The position numbers and the translations under genes were made by a program. Source: Lingula anatina (Eukaryota; Brachiopoda; Lingulata; Lingulida; Lingulidae). From it: a DNA stretch of 64,000 bases. Positions 25,501 through 36,866 of the stretch are shown one piece after another; the first letter of the stretch is position 1; each line of letters opens with the position of its first letter. The stretch is taken from assembly GCF_001039355.2 (NCBI RefSeq), contig NW_019776102.1, positions 180,148-244,147 of the forward strand, written 5' to 3'. The notes below the pieces were generated by a model that did not search any database, was not told where the DNA came from, and was given only the letters and a program-made list of their open reading frames with translations.

Positions 25501-27609
25501 TCAAAATTTGATCTACATGTAGGTACTGTGACATTTTTCAAGTAAGGCGAACAAAGACGGAGGGGGGGGGGGTAAGTTCTTCATTTAAATGTTAACTGAA
25601 GAGGTTTGCTTGTAAAAGTTGTTATTACAAAAATGCTTTCTAGGCAGCGGCGCTTTAAATGATGGTTGGGCTTACTCACACCAAGACCCGACGTGGTTTT
25701 TATTTCGGCATTTTCTTCTCATCGTTAACTGCATATTACTAACTTCAATCAGTATACTGAGAAAGGAATTACGTGACGGCACTATTATTTCGTGATAGAT
25801 CGGGAAATTTCAAGTCTGAAGCGGGAGTTCGGGAGATATCTCCCCAAATCGGGAGACTCCCCACGAGATCGGGAGTGTTGACTGTCTGTTGACAATTTGT
25901 GGATATATTAGATAACGTAGTTTTATGGTGTAATACGCATAATTCTAAGTGGATCAAGGTTTTATTTTAAAAATAATTTGCAATCCGGACAGAGTTCCTT
26001 GGTTCAGTGTTGCGCATCAGCCCTTTGCCATGACAAGAATTAAGATAGAAACAACTACTAGTGCGTCATTCAAATCCAATTATCTTAAATTAGTATAGTA
26101 TTGTATAGACATAATTAACAATAACTATTTTAACATTTATCCCATGAATCAATCAATGTTCATCAAAGATTTAATAAAGTGTTAGTGAAGTGCAGATATA
26201 GTTTTACAGTTGAGAGACAAAGGCATAGTTACCCAAAAACTATTTAACGTCTTACTAGCAGGCTTACATACATTGTATTTGTTTGAAAGTATTTTCAACT
26301 TACATGTAGGCCTACTCCATCTTTCAGAAACCACCGGATGACTTGTAAGTACAATAACATAGACAAAACACTTTTATCGGACACTGCAAAAAAAAGACAA
26401 CCTGGAAGCCATCATAACCACAGGAAAGATTTTAGGCAAAGGAGCAGAAGTAGACAAAGAGAAAAGATACTAGGCGGCGTAACAACCTGGGTCGGACCTT
26501 CGACGAAACCCTAGAAATTACTCCAGAGAGAGAGAAAACGGAGGCTCATGGTCGCCGACGCCTATCGGCATGGCGCTTCACGACTGTAAAGTGTACCAGA
26601 GTCTGTGCTTGCGAGTGGTTTATAAGGACAGTTAGCCTAAGTGTCACGATTATGAAGACTCGCCACTATTTGAATATTTTAGAGGGCAAAAGTCAAATGA
26701 AATATTTAGTGTAGTTAGTTGAGTTAGTTCTACCGAATTCCTTGACGAACTTAGCCTAAGGTAAGCGTACGCCTATTGACCTGCACATATACAGTACCAA
26801 GGTATAACGTACATGTATATGTGCGTGTTTTTAGTGTAATTACACTTGTATTGACACCAATATTTCAGTATTTTAGTGCTATGTATAACAAAGTATTTGC
26901 CCCCCCCCCCCCCTCCAAATGCATGTATATGTTAAGATTTGCTAGAGCATCGGGGATTTGATTGACAGACAATATAACATAACCCCGCCCCTGTTGCACC
27001 ACGTGCTGCTCAATGAATATATTTATGCTGCTCCTGCCTATTTGGTCATTTTTTTGTAATACTACTGTTCTAACTTAAAAATTTCTTTTGCCGAACCACA
27101 CGAATAGGAAGGCAGTGCATGTATTCGTTAAGCTTTACAAGCTATAAATCTTTTGACTTTTCTTTCAACCATTTTCACACTGGTAGGTGTGACAATTGAT
27201 GACTGAATGAGACATGATTGGCACAACGCTAAGGGATTTTTTGTTGTTATTCACAATTCTTTCGACAGATGGCGCGTTAATATGGCCTCACAGCTTATAC
27301 AACCAGGTCACCGGCAAAGGTTTAAACTGAATGAACCGTATTGTATTGCGTGTGTTCATGTAACAGACAAAATTATATCGGCGTTTAATTATACCACCTA
27401 ACAGCATAGGATTAACTTTTTTGTTTCAGCATTTCGTTATATTTATACCATCTATTCGAAAAACTTGTTATTGTACATATTGTACACCGCCGTGCAGTCG
27501 TTGTGCAGTCTGTCTAGATTTCTTATTCTATGATCTCACTGACCACAGAAGTAATGGACGTGCTTCACTTACCAACTTTTTCTAAAACCTCTTGGAATTT
27601 CCCAGACAT
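15711..27609 (-). CDS. SLC22-family organic ion transporter
   Basis: Eleven exons, 5' to 3' on the minus strand: 27609-27573, 21272-20959, 20617-20386, 19822-19630, 18597-18465, 18230-18130, 17824-17690, 17278-17196, 16745-16625, 16352-16280, 15902-15711. They join to exactly 537 aa plus stop, the usual SLC22 length. Major-facilitator transporter with 12 membrane helices in the plasma membrane, moving organic cations, anions or zwitterions. Seen: start MSGKFQEVLEKVGGIGRRQ; a long first extracellular loop with about six N-glycosylation sequons (NLT, NST, NGT, NIT, NSS, NAT); ADMFGRKKV after helix 2; AYFVRDWRTL; LPESPRWL; YYGLSLN; IGRRP; AELFPTVVR; LLPETRSKGL. Substrate cannot be told from sequence. 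An alternative first exon lies at 32916. Intron 1 is 6.3 kb and intron 4 carries a LINE piece. Confidence 0.88.
16479..16560. repeat. (GT)n then (GA)-rich microsatellite
   Basis: A GT run at about 16479-16523 followed by a GA-rich tract, in the SLC22 intron between the exons at 16625 and 16352. ORFs reading poly-Thr-His through it are artefacts. Confidence 0.9.
18786..19613 (-). mobile_element. 5'-truncated non-LTR retrotransposon fragment
   Basis: On the minus strand, 19613-19271 encodes the C-terminal side of a LINE reverse transcriptase: KPLGIIMSDDLSWNIHIQKI, a KIKNP loop region, FYNAHVTSHLHYCSTVW. This is the usual 'LG..iD..LsW..Hi ... sHl.YCs.vW' thumb-region pattern. The sequence ends at about 18786 in a (TAAA)n tail, seen on + as repeated attt at 18786-18810. 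It sits in SLC22 intron 4, its coding part starting only about 17 bp from the splice donor at 19629. It is dead: no endonuclease or catalytic domain is present. Confidence 0.65.
24355..24868 (-). mobile_element. Tc1/mariner-like deletion derivative
   Basis: Bounded by inverted repeats of 22 bp with one mismatch (24355-24376 and 24847-24868; tgacagtcaatgaaaacgca at the left). Inside, on the minus strand, 24591-24508 reads a 27-aa start of a helix-turn-helix transposase: MPRLTLEERLRALGMLEAGR, then NQRDLIT, then a stop. This is the typical opening of Tc1/mariner-type transposases. The rest of the transposase is gone, so it is a non-autonomous copy. A TA target duplication directly next to the repeats was not evident. 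Confidence 0.6.
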
Positions 27610-27900
27610 CTTTTAACTTGGACGCTTTGTTATATAATTATTGGGCAGATCTCTTGATTAGTTACGCTCCGTATATCACGACGTGTGGAAACCGAAGCAA
27701 ATCTCGCTCAACCTCTGCCTATCCAGACGTTCGGTGTGTTTTGCCCTGTCCTGAGGGGTCCGTCCTAACTTACACACATACAGTTACCTCCTCGTTACGA
27801 AAACAGCCCCCACAATACGTTATGCTGGTGAGAAACTCCCACAAATCACTTCTGCGCATGTATCTCGGCCGTTGTCTAATGTGGCGTGCGGTTCCTACTC
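26640..27900. repeat. Segmental duplication, copy 1, with SLC22 exon 1
   Basis: Diverged but collinear with about 32050-33220. Shared landmarks: gccactatttgaata near the left end, accccgcccct followed by the CACGTG block, the SLC22 first exon, tatcacgacgt, and the cttctgcgcatg / tctaatgtggcgtg right end. It duplicates the SLC22 first exon with its surroundings. Confidence 0.7.
26981..27024 (+). promoter_or_regulatory. GC-box/E-box/TATA-like module, copy 1
   Basis: accccgccccctg-type GC box, then caCACGTGctgc, then AT-rich atatattta, all within 45 bp. The same ordered module is kept at 32348-32388 although surrounding sequence has diverged. It lies about 570 bp inside intron 1 relative to the SLC22 first exon and reads naturally in + orientation, so it could be an enhancer or a + strand promoter. 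Confidence 0.35.
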
Positions 27901-29096
27901 ACATGTACCTGTATACTATACTAGCTCATGTACAGCAATACGCTCAATTATCTTCGAAGGTTTTACTGAAAACACTACATATAAAAAGGTCAAATGAAAA
28001 AGTAAGGGGAGTGGAGGAAGGGATAGGGAGCGTACATCGAATCAATCGAAAGGGGGGTTCAGAAAGAGAGCCCGCCCGAAAATAAAACGACGAGTGAATG
28101 CCTGAATGAAACAAATAGAGTCCTCAACCATGAAGCATACAAAGGAAGAGGAGGAGCCAATTTCGTATCCAGTGTTGCGAGCGTTTGCGTTTTCCCCTTC
28201 GGAAACAAAGCAATCGCAAAAAAAATGAATGAAGCAATAAACACAGTTACTGTGTTATCGGTTTAACTAGACAAAGTTATCACGGTAGTGACAGAACTTA
28301 ATGAAAAACAAGACATCACGAAGAACTGGACCGGATGGCTCTAATGGAGGAGGTCATAGGTTCGACCACCATGACCGGGTCGTAAAAACTATTTTAAAAA
28401 TGGTACCTGTGGTACCTGTCGTCTCCTTGCTATGCACCCGGCATAAAAAAAAGCTGAAGTAGGTGAAAAGACGGTGGAAGTGCTGGTCATTGAGAATGAT
28501 AACTCTGTATTGCTTCATTTCTAGCAAATGAGGGCGAATTAGGATTGACAAGATCCATAATAATGAAAACCAGGCATGCATGTATATCGCAAACTGGTAA
28601 TGTGCGAGATTCATAATTTATGTATGTGTTCTAATCATTTCTATGTGTGCATTCAATATATTCAATATATATTGCAAAGGTAGTATAATGAAATTTTATC
28701 TTATTAAATAAACATATAAGAAAATGTGTGACTCCAAGTTAGATCGATTTAAAGAGGAAGTTCTAATTAACATGATATCAAAACAAAGGCGCTTGACATA
28801 AAACCCTTGACATAAATAGAAAATCAGCCCGCATTGCTGGTCTCTTAACATCACTGAATGATAAACAACTGTACTAGTAAATGTCACAGGCCAGATCCAA
28901 ATCTAGCCCAGTTACTAACTGAACTAAGCTACTTTCCGATTAGCTTAATTCAAAATCAAAATAAAAATGTCGGAGATGTGGGTCAGATAATCCTGCTGTT
29001 TCTAGAATCTAGGATCCAAGATATATTCTATGCTAGCATCAATGAAAGAGATGCAAGAGAGAATTGACAAGATAGAAGTTACGCAACCCACAACCA

Positions 29097-29267
29097 CAGG
29101 CCCGTAGCCAGCAATTTCAAAAGGGGGGTTCTTTTTCTGAAAAAGTGGCCCTTTTACCATAAAACCTTCATGTACCTAGATAAAATTTTACCCAGAAGGG
29201 ACCTTTTCCCAGCAAAAGGAAGGGGGGGTCTTTTGAACCCTCCCGAACCCCCTTGGCTACGGGCCTG
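29097..29267. mobile_element. MITE, CAGGCCCGTAGCCA ends
   Basis: 171 bp. The left end caggcccgtagccagc and right end ttggctacgggcctg are inverted repeats. The 5-bp AACCA occurs on both sides (29092-29096 and 29268-29272) as a target duplication. The interior is G-rich on one strand (ggggggt, agggggggtc), as in the larger CAGTGGCGGAT elements at 41718 and 53040. Confidence 0.7.
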
Positions 29268-30848
29268 AACCAGTTATGGTGAGAAAAACGCGACCAATAA
29301 TCATGTTGACGACAACGAGGTGTCAATAATTTTTATAACAGCTACGGATTTTTAATTTTAAATTCTATTTCGTATAAAAACATCGGTCAGTCTTAAATGA
29401 GACTTTAAAGTAAAATGTGACAAACATTAATAAACCAGTATTCAATGGCCTTTATTTCAGCTTAAAATATCGTTTAGAACAGTTTCAACAAATCATCAAC
29501 AGATACTCATGTAAACCTATACATGCCAGTATATACCAGTATATGAATGTGCTCATTAATCCTACCCGAAGGTGGGCAAGTGAGTAGCAGAAGTAGCAGC
29601 CAATCTCATAAGCACCCTTGGTAAAGAGATTGTTCATAATCTGCTTATAACCAACACGTACCGCCAGCACCGCACATTTATTAAGTGCACTTATCTTTCA
29701 CAGTGGTGAAAAGTGGCATGAATTAGCAAGAGACATATCTGTAACATCTAGCAAAAAAAATCAATCTGTGACCCTGGCAGAGGGTAAACCGTCACGAATC
29801 ACTAGGCCAGTTATTCTCAAGATCAGCCTTCGAAATAAAGAAGAAAAGAGACCTGTCCTTCAAAATGAAATGGCATTTAACGTGAGCAAACTCGTGTCAC
29901 AAACGCTTGTTTGAAGTCAGTAATATACTGACCGTAATTATTTACTTAATTCACAGTCGACCTGTCATATCTATTTTCATTGTTATTTTTATTTTACTAT
30001 AAACTGTTCACCTTCAAAAATATGACGTATGGCGATAAATGGGTCCACGGGGCCGGAGGCATAGACCTACCCTTATCACAATACTAAAATAATAAGCCTA
30101 TTCTATTCTGTACGTCAGTGCATAGGTCGTACTTGTAGTAAAAACGGAGTTAAATGGAGCAGTTATTCAGAAGAACAAACATATAAGACGGACTTATTTG
30201 GCAACGTACATATCTTAACACATTTGATGTAATCCTGGTAATCGACATGTTGTTATGATTTTATTTATGCCTATTTCACCAATACCTAATCAAAAGAACC
30301 CATAATTAAACTCTTAAGGAAAAGGGAAGATAATGAAACAATTGAAAATAATGTGAAAACATCATACCTACGGTACATCTGCTATGAAGATCTCTACGCA
30401 TTCAGTACACGGGAAGAATTTGTTTTGCAACGCTAATTGTTTATTTAATGATGTAATCTCCAAGAACACCCGTAAACTGTAGCCTGGATGCTACAGGCGT
30501 GTAAATAATAATAGAAAAATTGTTGAGTTGTAAGGTGAAGCTACGGTCGACGTACATATAAGATATTTCAGGAAAGTATGGTTCAACAACATAGAAAAAA
30601 ACAATCTATAAAAATGAGTCCAAGAATAATGACAACCAAATTAGACTAGAAAATTAGACACGGGTATTGGTCATCACATGGATGATGGTCAAACCAGTAT
30701 AAAAAAACCCGTGCGCTTTGATCACAAAAATCATATTCTTCATTCTGTCGCTGTTGCTTGAGACACTTGGTCAAACTACCAAGCGGGCTTTCACAAGTTG
30801 CTCACTGTACTCCTGAGCCCGAGTCGAACCAGCCCACTCTATACCTAA

Positions 30849-31056
30849 GGGTGCTTTCCCAGAGATTAAGTTTTAGATCGACCTAACTCCCTGGGGGTTC
30901 ACGCTAAATTGCAGTCAGTCGAGCGGGCACCATAGTTAATTACCCCCTTACAGCCTTTAGTAGGCGGGACAGACGCTTAACCCGGCCAAGCTGACAGTAA
31001 TCTAGTGAGACTCCCCACAGGGATAGATCGATCTAAAAATCTATGGAAATGGGGTG
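30849..31056 (+). mobile_element. MITE, TTTAGATCGA family, copy 1
   Basis: 208 bp, flanked by TAA on both sides (30846-30848 and 31057-31059). Imperfect inverted ends read ctttcccagagatt..tttagatcgacc and, inverted, ccatttccatagatttttag. A second copy in opposite orientation is at 45660-45874 and a half copy near 48527. A 3-bp TAA duplication suits the PIF/Harbinger group; this is inference. Confidence 0.6.
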
Positions 31057-32049
31057 TAATGGTCAGTCCTGATAATTGAACCATCGATATTGTTGTCGCC
31101 GCATTTTACCCTAAGACATTACCCAGAGTGCGTTAATACAGTAAAACCATGCATCTAAACAACGACAAATTTCATTCATAATGAAAAACTCAACTAAGAC
31201 TGAAAATATTTTTGGCTAAATATACCTCGGCCACTCTTCTAGTAAGCCCTAGGGTTTAAAAACAACTACTCTCACGACAAAGGTCTACCCCCGGTATATC
31301 TATACAGTAAAAAGTTGGATAAGTAGATCCAGTGGATGTGGAACTGATAGTCTAGGGTGTGTCAGTATTTACTCTGCTACTTTTTCGCCAGGTCAGTCTG
31401 GTGCAAAAAGTATGAATAAAATATACATTTATACAAAATTCTTGATCATTTAACAAATTATATATGGGTGGTTCTTTTGTGTTGAGCGTTTGTGCTGTCA
31501 ACAGGCCACAAGGTCGTTACGCACTCATCAAAACAGAGCACTCCTTGTCTGCCGCCAAAACCGGTGTGACAGGATAGTAGAACCGCAGGGTTACTTGGAG
31601 TAATGGAGTAAGTATATGGAACGAGATTCTAGGGCACTCCCCCTTTATCGGACAATTCCCCAACCTCCTACCATTTCAATGATGCATGACCAGCTCTGAG
31701 CCCTCTGTTGTGTTGGATGGGACCATTTACCATGAGATTCTTAAAATATACATGTATCTCACAGTATTTGCAAGAGTTGCCTTGGAGGGAAATTGCAGGC
31801 TTCATCATGCCACACACCTGCTTACGGTTCTCGCTTGTTGAAGGGTGTCTTGCATTGACGCAATCAGATTAATAGATTATCGCGCCTCCTCTTGTATCCA
31901 GCGTACTTAGTGCTCGTGAAGCCACCAGCTTTTCTGTATTCCACTCAAAGTCAAGAGGAGGTGAGTTAATCTGATTGCATTCAGCGAGAGTCCACGCGGA
32001 TTTGGATCTACATAAAACGATAGTTTGATTGGGAATGAGCTTTAAGTGG

Positions 32050-33220
32050 GACGGTTATAGTGAGGACTTACCACTATTTGAATAAAATGCATGTATTAGA
32101 AGGAAAAAAGGCCAATGAAAATATTTAGTGTACCGTTAACTGGACTTATGCTCTTGCTTATCAGTGTACAAGGCGAGCATACACCTGTTGACCTTGACAT
32201 AACGTGTGTTTTTTTTTTAATGGAAATGCGTTGCTGATATCAATATTTCGTCGTTTTATTGATAAGTACAATAAGACCCCACCTCCACCCAATGTATGAT
32301 AAGATTTGCATAAAGCACCGAGGATTTTATTGAGAGACAATATATAACAACCCCGCCCCTCATGCGCCACGTGCTGCACTATATATATGCTGATCGAGCA
32401 GAGTTCATTCAGTCAGTATTAATTTCGTTCTGTTCAAGCCTGAGAAATTCTTTCGCCCGACCCACATTAATTGGAAAACGGTGTATTTGTTTATCTTTAA
32501 TAACTAGAAATCAAGCAATTTCACCCTGGTCAAAGGTGTGGCGATTGATGTACAATTGTATGTCTCATGGAGAACAAGATCAGCATCACGCACAATGAAC
32601 CAAGTGTTATTATTCCATTCGTTCGACAAGAACTCACTGGTAATACAACAAGTCACCGACGCAGTGTTTAACGCTGATTGAATTGGAGTAAACAAACGAG
32701 AGTAAATTGTACTATTGCGTGTGGTCATCTAACAGTCTCAGGACAAAACGATCTCAGCTTTAAATTATCTAATTGCATGTTTCTAACTTCCTTTGTTTTT
32801 CTTCATTTTGTTAAAAAGCCTTTTTTTGTGCTTATGATTGTAAACCGCCAATCTATATTTGTTTCTTTTTCTCTTTTTTCACTGGCCAGGGAAGTTATGG
32901 ACATGCTTTACTTACCGACTTTTTCTAAAACCTCTTCGAATTTCCCAGACATCTTTAAAATTGGAAGCGTCACTATTGTGGTTATAGGTAGGCCTACGTT
33001 CCGTTTATCACGACGTATTAAAACCGAAGTGGTCGCTCAATCTCTGCTTTTCTCAGTGTGTTGTGTTTCAGCCAGTCCGGAGTTCAACCTTGTCCTGAGT
33101 CAGCTTTGCCTCCTCGTTTACAGGCAATGACCTCAAGTACCTTTTGACTCGGAGATCTCCTCCCCCATCACACTTCTGCGCATGCTTTCGCGCGTTATCT
33201 AATGTGGCGTGAAATTCATA
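32050..33220. repeat. Segmental duplication, copy 2, with alternative SLC22 exon 1
   Basis: Sister of 26640-27900. Contains the second GC-box/E-box/TATA module (accccgcccct, CACGTG, tatatatatgc at 32348-32388) and the alternative first exon. No other SLC22 exon exists between the two copies, so the gene body was not duplicated. Confidence 0.7.
32916..32952 (-). CDS. Alternative first coding exon of the SLC22 gene
   Basis: ATG at 32952, 12 codons plus one base, then donor GTAAGT: MSGKFEEVLEKV with G carried over. It differs from the exon at 27573-27609 by one residue (E for Q) and keeps the same length, phase and donor. Spliced to the exon at 21272 it yields the same SLC22 start (...EKVGGIGRRQ). 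It probably gives the gene a second promoter about 5.3 kb further upstream; transcript support is needed. Alternatively it is the orphan start of a lost second SLC22 copy. Confidence 0.6.
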
Positions 33221-36200
33221 CTGGGAGAGCGGGTGGGTTGGAATACTTTTTACATTTTGGACTATAACTCGGCTGTCGAAGGTCGGAAGGAAGAGCTACA
33301 GCACTTGACAATAGTCAGATATTTGCCACACATTTCTTGATACAAAACATCCGATGGCTTATTTCGGTTATCAGAAACATGTGAGTAAACATGCCTAACC
33401 AAATATTCCAACTTGCCCCAACTGCGAAGTAAGTTGGAACTAGGTGGGTAAGTTGGGACTTTTGGGTTATTTAATATTATAAGACAATTAGAGTGTCAGA
33501 ATTAATTATCCAACACATATATTGATAATTTCTCAATTGACATTGCCTTCGATTCACTATGGGTTATGGCGGTTCGCCCTTTATTTTTATATCTACACGT
33601 TTGCGTTCTTTCAAATAGACATAACAATAACCAAACTACAAAAGATTAAACACCAAATTTCCTTTATTAAAAGGAAAAACAGCAACAAAAACAGCCACAC
33701 TGTTTAATTTCATCAATGAGCTAGCTTCCGGTATAGAGTAGTAAACCAGTCCTCTCCTGCAGATCCCCGCGGGGGTCTTAATTTCATTCGTGGCCGCATG
33801 CTGCTATGCCAATATATGTAAAGGCTACGATGACTGTAGCCAACTTTTTCCTTTTATTTCACAAAATATTTTGCTTCCCCTATGTCCGCCATGTACGTTT
33901 GTCAAGCCGTGATTTACTGTTACTTTTTAATACCTATCCAACACGTTTGGGATAGAATATTAAGAGGCATCGGATCTATTCAGGTAGCCCCACCATGGAA
34001 ATGGCCCTGCGTAGCTTCCCAGAAACATCTTTCTTTGAAATGTTGAGGCGTGCTTATTTGTTTTTCATGTGCATTTTCTTGATTTATTCTTTAGAAAGAA
34101 AACGTAAAAACATAAACATAAGAAATAGAAAATAAAAATCACAAAAAATTTTAATGCAATATTAGCACAAACATTATGTGGGGGAGATTGGGACAGTGCT
34201 GCACTGCTAATGGTTCCAACTATCCCACGGTGTCTTCACGTTTTTATATCGTGATATCCCTCTCCATGAAGAAAGAATGGGCAACGCTCTGCTATTTAGG
34301 TACCAAAATATTATTATAATTTTTTTGGGGGGAGGGGGTGAGTGGGGTCACCCTGTAAATTATTTTTAAAATCCGACTTGTTTTATCTTTTCGATTTAAA
34401 TTTATCTGCACTGAGAGAAAACTAATCACACACCTTTTGTGATATCCCTCGCAACTGATATTTTATCTATTATTCCTACAGCACACGAGGCCAAATAATG
34501 TATACATAAGATAATATAAAGTTGCATAGAATAAAACGTCGCTGTACTTGACCCTTAGATGAAGGGGGTTTAGGTGCAAGATATGTAAAGGGGTGTTCAA
34601 AATTCTTGACAAAATAGGGTACAGAGCAAAGTTAAAGCAGTCACTTTAAAAACGATCATTTACGTTCACTGAACATAATCGTAGCCGTTTGACATATTTT
34701 CACAATTTTTTTCAATCATTTATTTATTTATTAATAGGCTATTTGAAAAGCTTCATAAGTGAGAACTTAAAATGATAACGCATTTCCCAATAAGTATATT
34801 GTAAACAACTCATAGAAATATAATAAATTCTATTTTACCACCATGACAGTCGTGGCAATTATTCTGGAATTTGTACGTGACGTCCATAGATGGCTGTCCT
34901 CTGTTCTAATCTTTAAAGAGATTATTGAAAAAAAAAAAAAACGGGACGAACTTTGAATGTCACAACGGATTCATTAACTATTGGTAAGTATGGTAAAATT
35001 GTCGTTTACCCCAGGAAAATCTATTTTGGACAAAATTAACAGTTGTTATCCCTTAAAAGTTCAAAGTTCTTCAGGAGGTTGATTTTGTCCATGCAACACT
35101 GTTTGTTTGGATCCTCTGGATCTCTCATATGTCAAAATAGCATGACCACGTGGTAGATTTATTGCAACCATCCAAAGAATCATTTTCACATGTGCCAAAT
35201 GTTTCAGTATGTGCATATATGAGTATATTGTAAAGTAATCAACACATTTTAAAAAAATTTCAACTTGCCTGATGTTGTAGAGCTACTGATTTAGTAAGTC
35301 ACTCTAACACAATCAATATTTGCCCTTTTTTTCCTTATTTTAGCTGTGAAACTTTCTATCCAAATCTAACATAAAATGAGGATTAATGGGTACGTTTGGT
35401 GTTTCTCTTGTTTAATAAGACCAATGCGTTACGCGCTACCATGTAAAACTTATTTTATTGACATCTATATGAAAATTATCATGAATGCAACACCAAAATA
35501 CATTGCTTTAAATCATTATCTTTCTTTAATGAACTATGCTTTATCTTAATCTGACTTATGAAGAGAAAATTTCGGGTTCCCTTTCCTCATGAGACCAATG
35601 AGTAATTCGATAAGCTTATTTTCTTGACATTTTTACGAGAATAGCAGTATCATAACCAATTAAGACATGGTTTTGTCATGTGGATGTTACCACAGATAAT
35701 GATTTCTGCAAACTTTATATCTCCTACGTTGGGTCACTATAAAAATAGATAAAGAGTCTTCTGTGACAGTCGTTCGGTATAAATGAACTTTTTTCGTACC
35801 TGCGAGTATTCTAGGATTTTTGCGTGCAAACATATGCTTTCCATATTCATACGTTGTGTTACCCGCCGTTTCCGTTCATGGAAAGGAAGCAATGAGCTAT
35901 TTGGGGAATGCAGTGGTGAATTTGGCTGTCAAGAACGTATCGTTATGTTATACAAACTGTACACATCACAAACATAATCCACAGTCATGCAAATTAATTT
36001 TTATGGAATCGCTTGTATGTGCACGTGAAAGCGATTCGTTTAATAACGGTCTTTAATTAAGTTTTCCATGCATCGTGTTTGAGTTTCATAGTCAAAACTA
36101 CAGCGCAGGCCACCTTGAAGATTCTTCAGAACAGATATCTAATCTGTAAAATGCCTATTTGGTTTGAGTATTAAGCTGTTTGAGTATTTTCTCGATTATA

Positions 36201-36866
36201 ACGTAGACAAAACAAACTATGCTGAGGGTTGTTAACAAGAGAAATGGGGATGCCTCATACTTTGATTCCAGGGATTGCAATCATGACTATACCACTAAAG
36301 CCACCGATAAGATTTGTATCGACATTTTTGTCAATGTAAATAATAATAATAATAATAATAATAAGAAGAAGAAGAATAACAACAACAACCTCCCTGGTAC
36401 CTTATATTAGTGATATCCCCCAATTGGCAAGCTTACGTTTTATTTACTTATTCATTTTTATCAGTATTGCAATGCATGTCCACCCAATGTCCTTTACAGT
36501 TTCTTTAGGGACTATATAAACAGTCAGGTTATATAAGACTAATGCATTTAGTCATACGCACAACTATTACCAAGAATGCTTCGATGCTTGGAGCAGCATT
36601 TCTAATTTCCTCCATGTGCAGATAGCCAGGGACTGGTATTAGATTACGCCAAAGTAATACGGAAAGATGGTGCCTATGTTTTCTAATGCCACCTGAAACA
36701 CCCAACTGTTCGAGAAAGCAGTTACCAGCAAGGTTCTATACGTCGAACGTAGCTCAGATATTACTAGCGCAAAGAGGAAAGTTCCCAAGCAAAGATTGGA
36801 AGCCAGTGCAAAGCACTTGATCTGCATGTAGATTCCAACTGCTATTGCCCTGATATATCAATTGTA
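33221..36866. other. Spacer upstream of Ly6 gene C
   Basis: AT-rich. About 35395-35480 and 35575-35660 look like diverged tandem copies (agaccaatg, cttatttt, ttgacat). A TATA-like ctataaaaat precedes ORFs at 35783-36056. One of these (35820-36056) has spacing C-x3-C-x9-C reminiscent of a degraded PAN module but no clear splice partners, so I do not call a gene. A mixed (AAT)n(AAG)n(AAC)n tract is at 36340-36390. Confidence 0.35.
36514..36520 (+). promoter_or_regulatory. Possible TATA box of Ly6 gene C
   Basis: tatataa within gactatataaacag, about 350 bp before the ATG of Ly6 gene C. It is the best core-promoter match in the immediate upstream region. No conserved copy is available for support. 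Confidence 0.25.

Larger units (their letters stand above)
21273..27572. other. SLC22 intron 1
   Basis: 6.3 kb without a recognised coding exon. It holds the Tc1-like deletion derivative at 24355-24868, a (TA)n at 24229-24248, an unresolved base at 22596, a CACGTG next to TATAAA at about 23351-23361, a run of CGGGAG-type repeats at 25800-25878, a possible LINE-tail relic (26395-26620, degenerate) and the left part of the duplicated segment carrying exon 1. Confidence 0.5.
27610..32049. other. Region between the two SLC22 first exons
   Basis: No coding exon recognised. Contains two MITEs (29097-29267 and 30849-31056). A weak tRNA-like stretch at 28330-28370 (ggttcgaccac resembles a B box) could be a SINE head but lacks a good A box. 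The longest ORF (27618-28085) overlaps the region just upstream of exon 1 and shows no family features. Confidence 0.4.

Noticed and set aside
27618-28085. 155-codon + strand ORF
   Set aside because: Lies in the diverged upstream part of the SLC22 duplication; the homologous stretch at 32990-33220 does not keep the frame, and no domain is visible.
28330-28450. Possible tRNA-derived SINE (ggttcgaccac B-box-like)
   Set aside because: The A-box match is poor, no tail or target duplication was seen and there is no second copy in the window.
35783-36056. Possible PAN-like secreted protein gene
   Set aside because: Only a C-x3-C-x9-C pattern, no signal peptide and no splice partners; too weak to annotate.
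36639-36827. Minus-strand ORF with a phrase like YRTLLVTAFSNSWVF, resembling an SLC22 segment
   Set aside because: Similarity is confined to a few residues, there is no fitting donor and no neighbouring SLC22 exons; probably chance.
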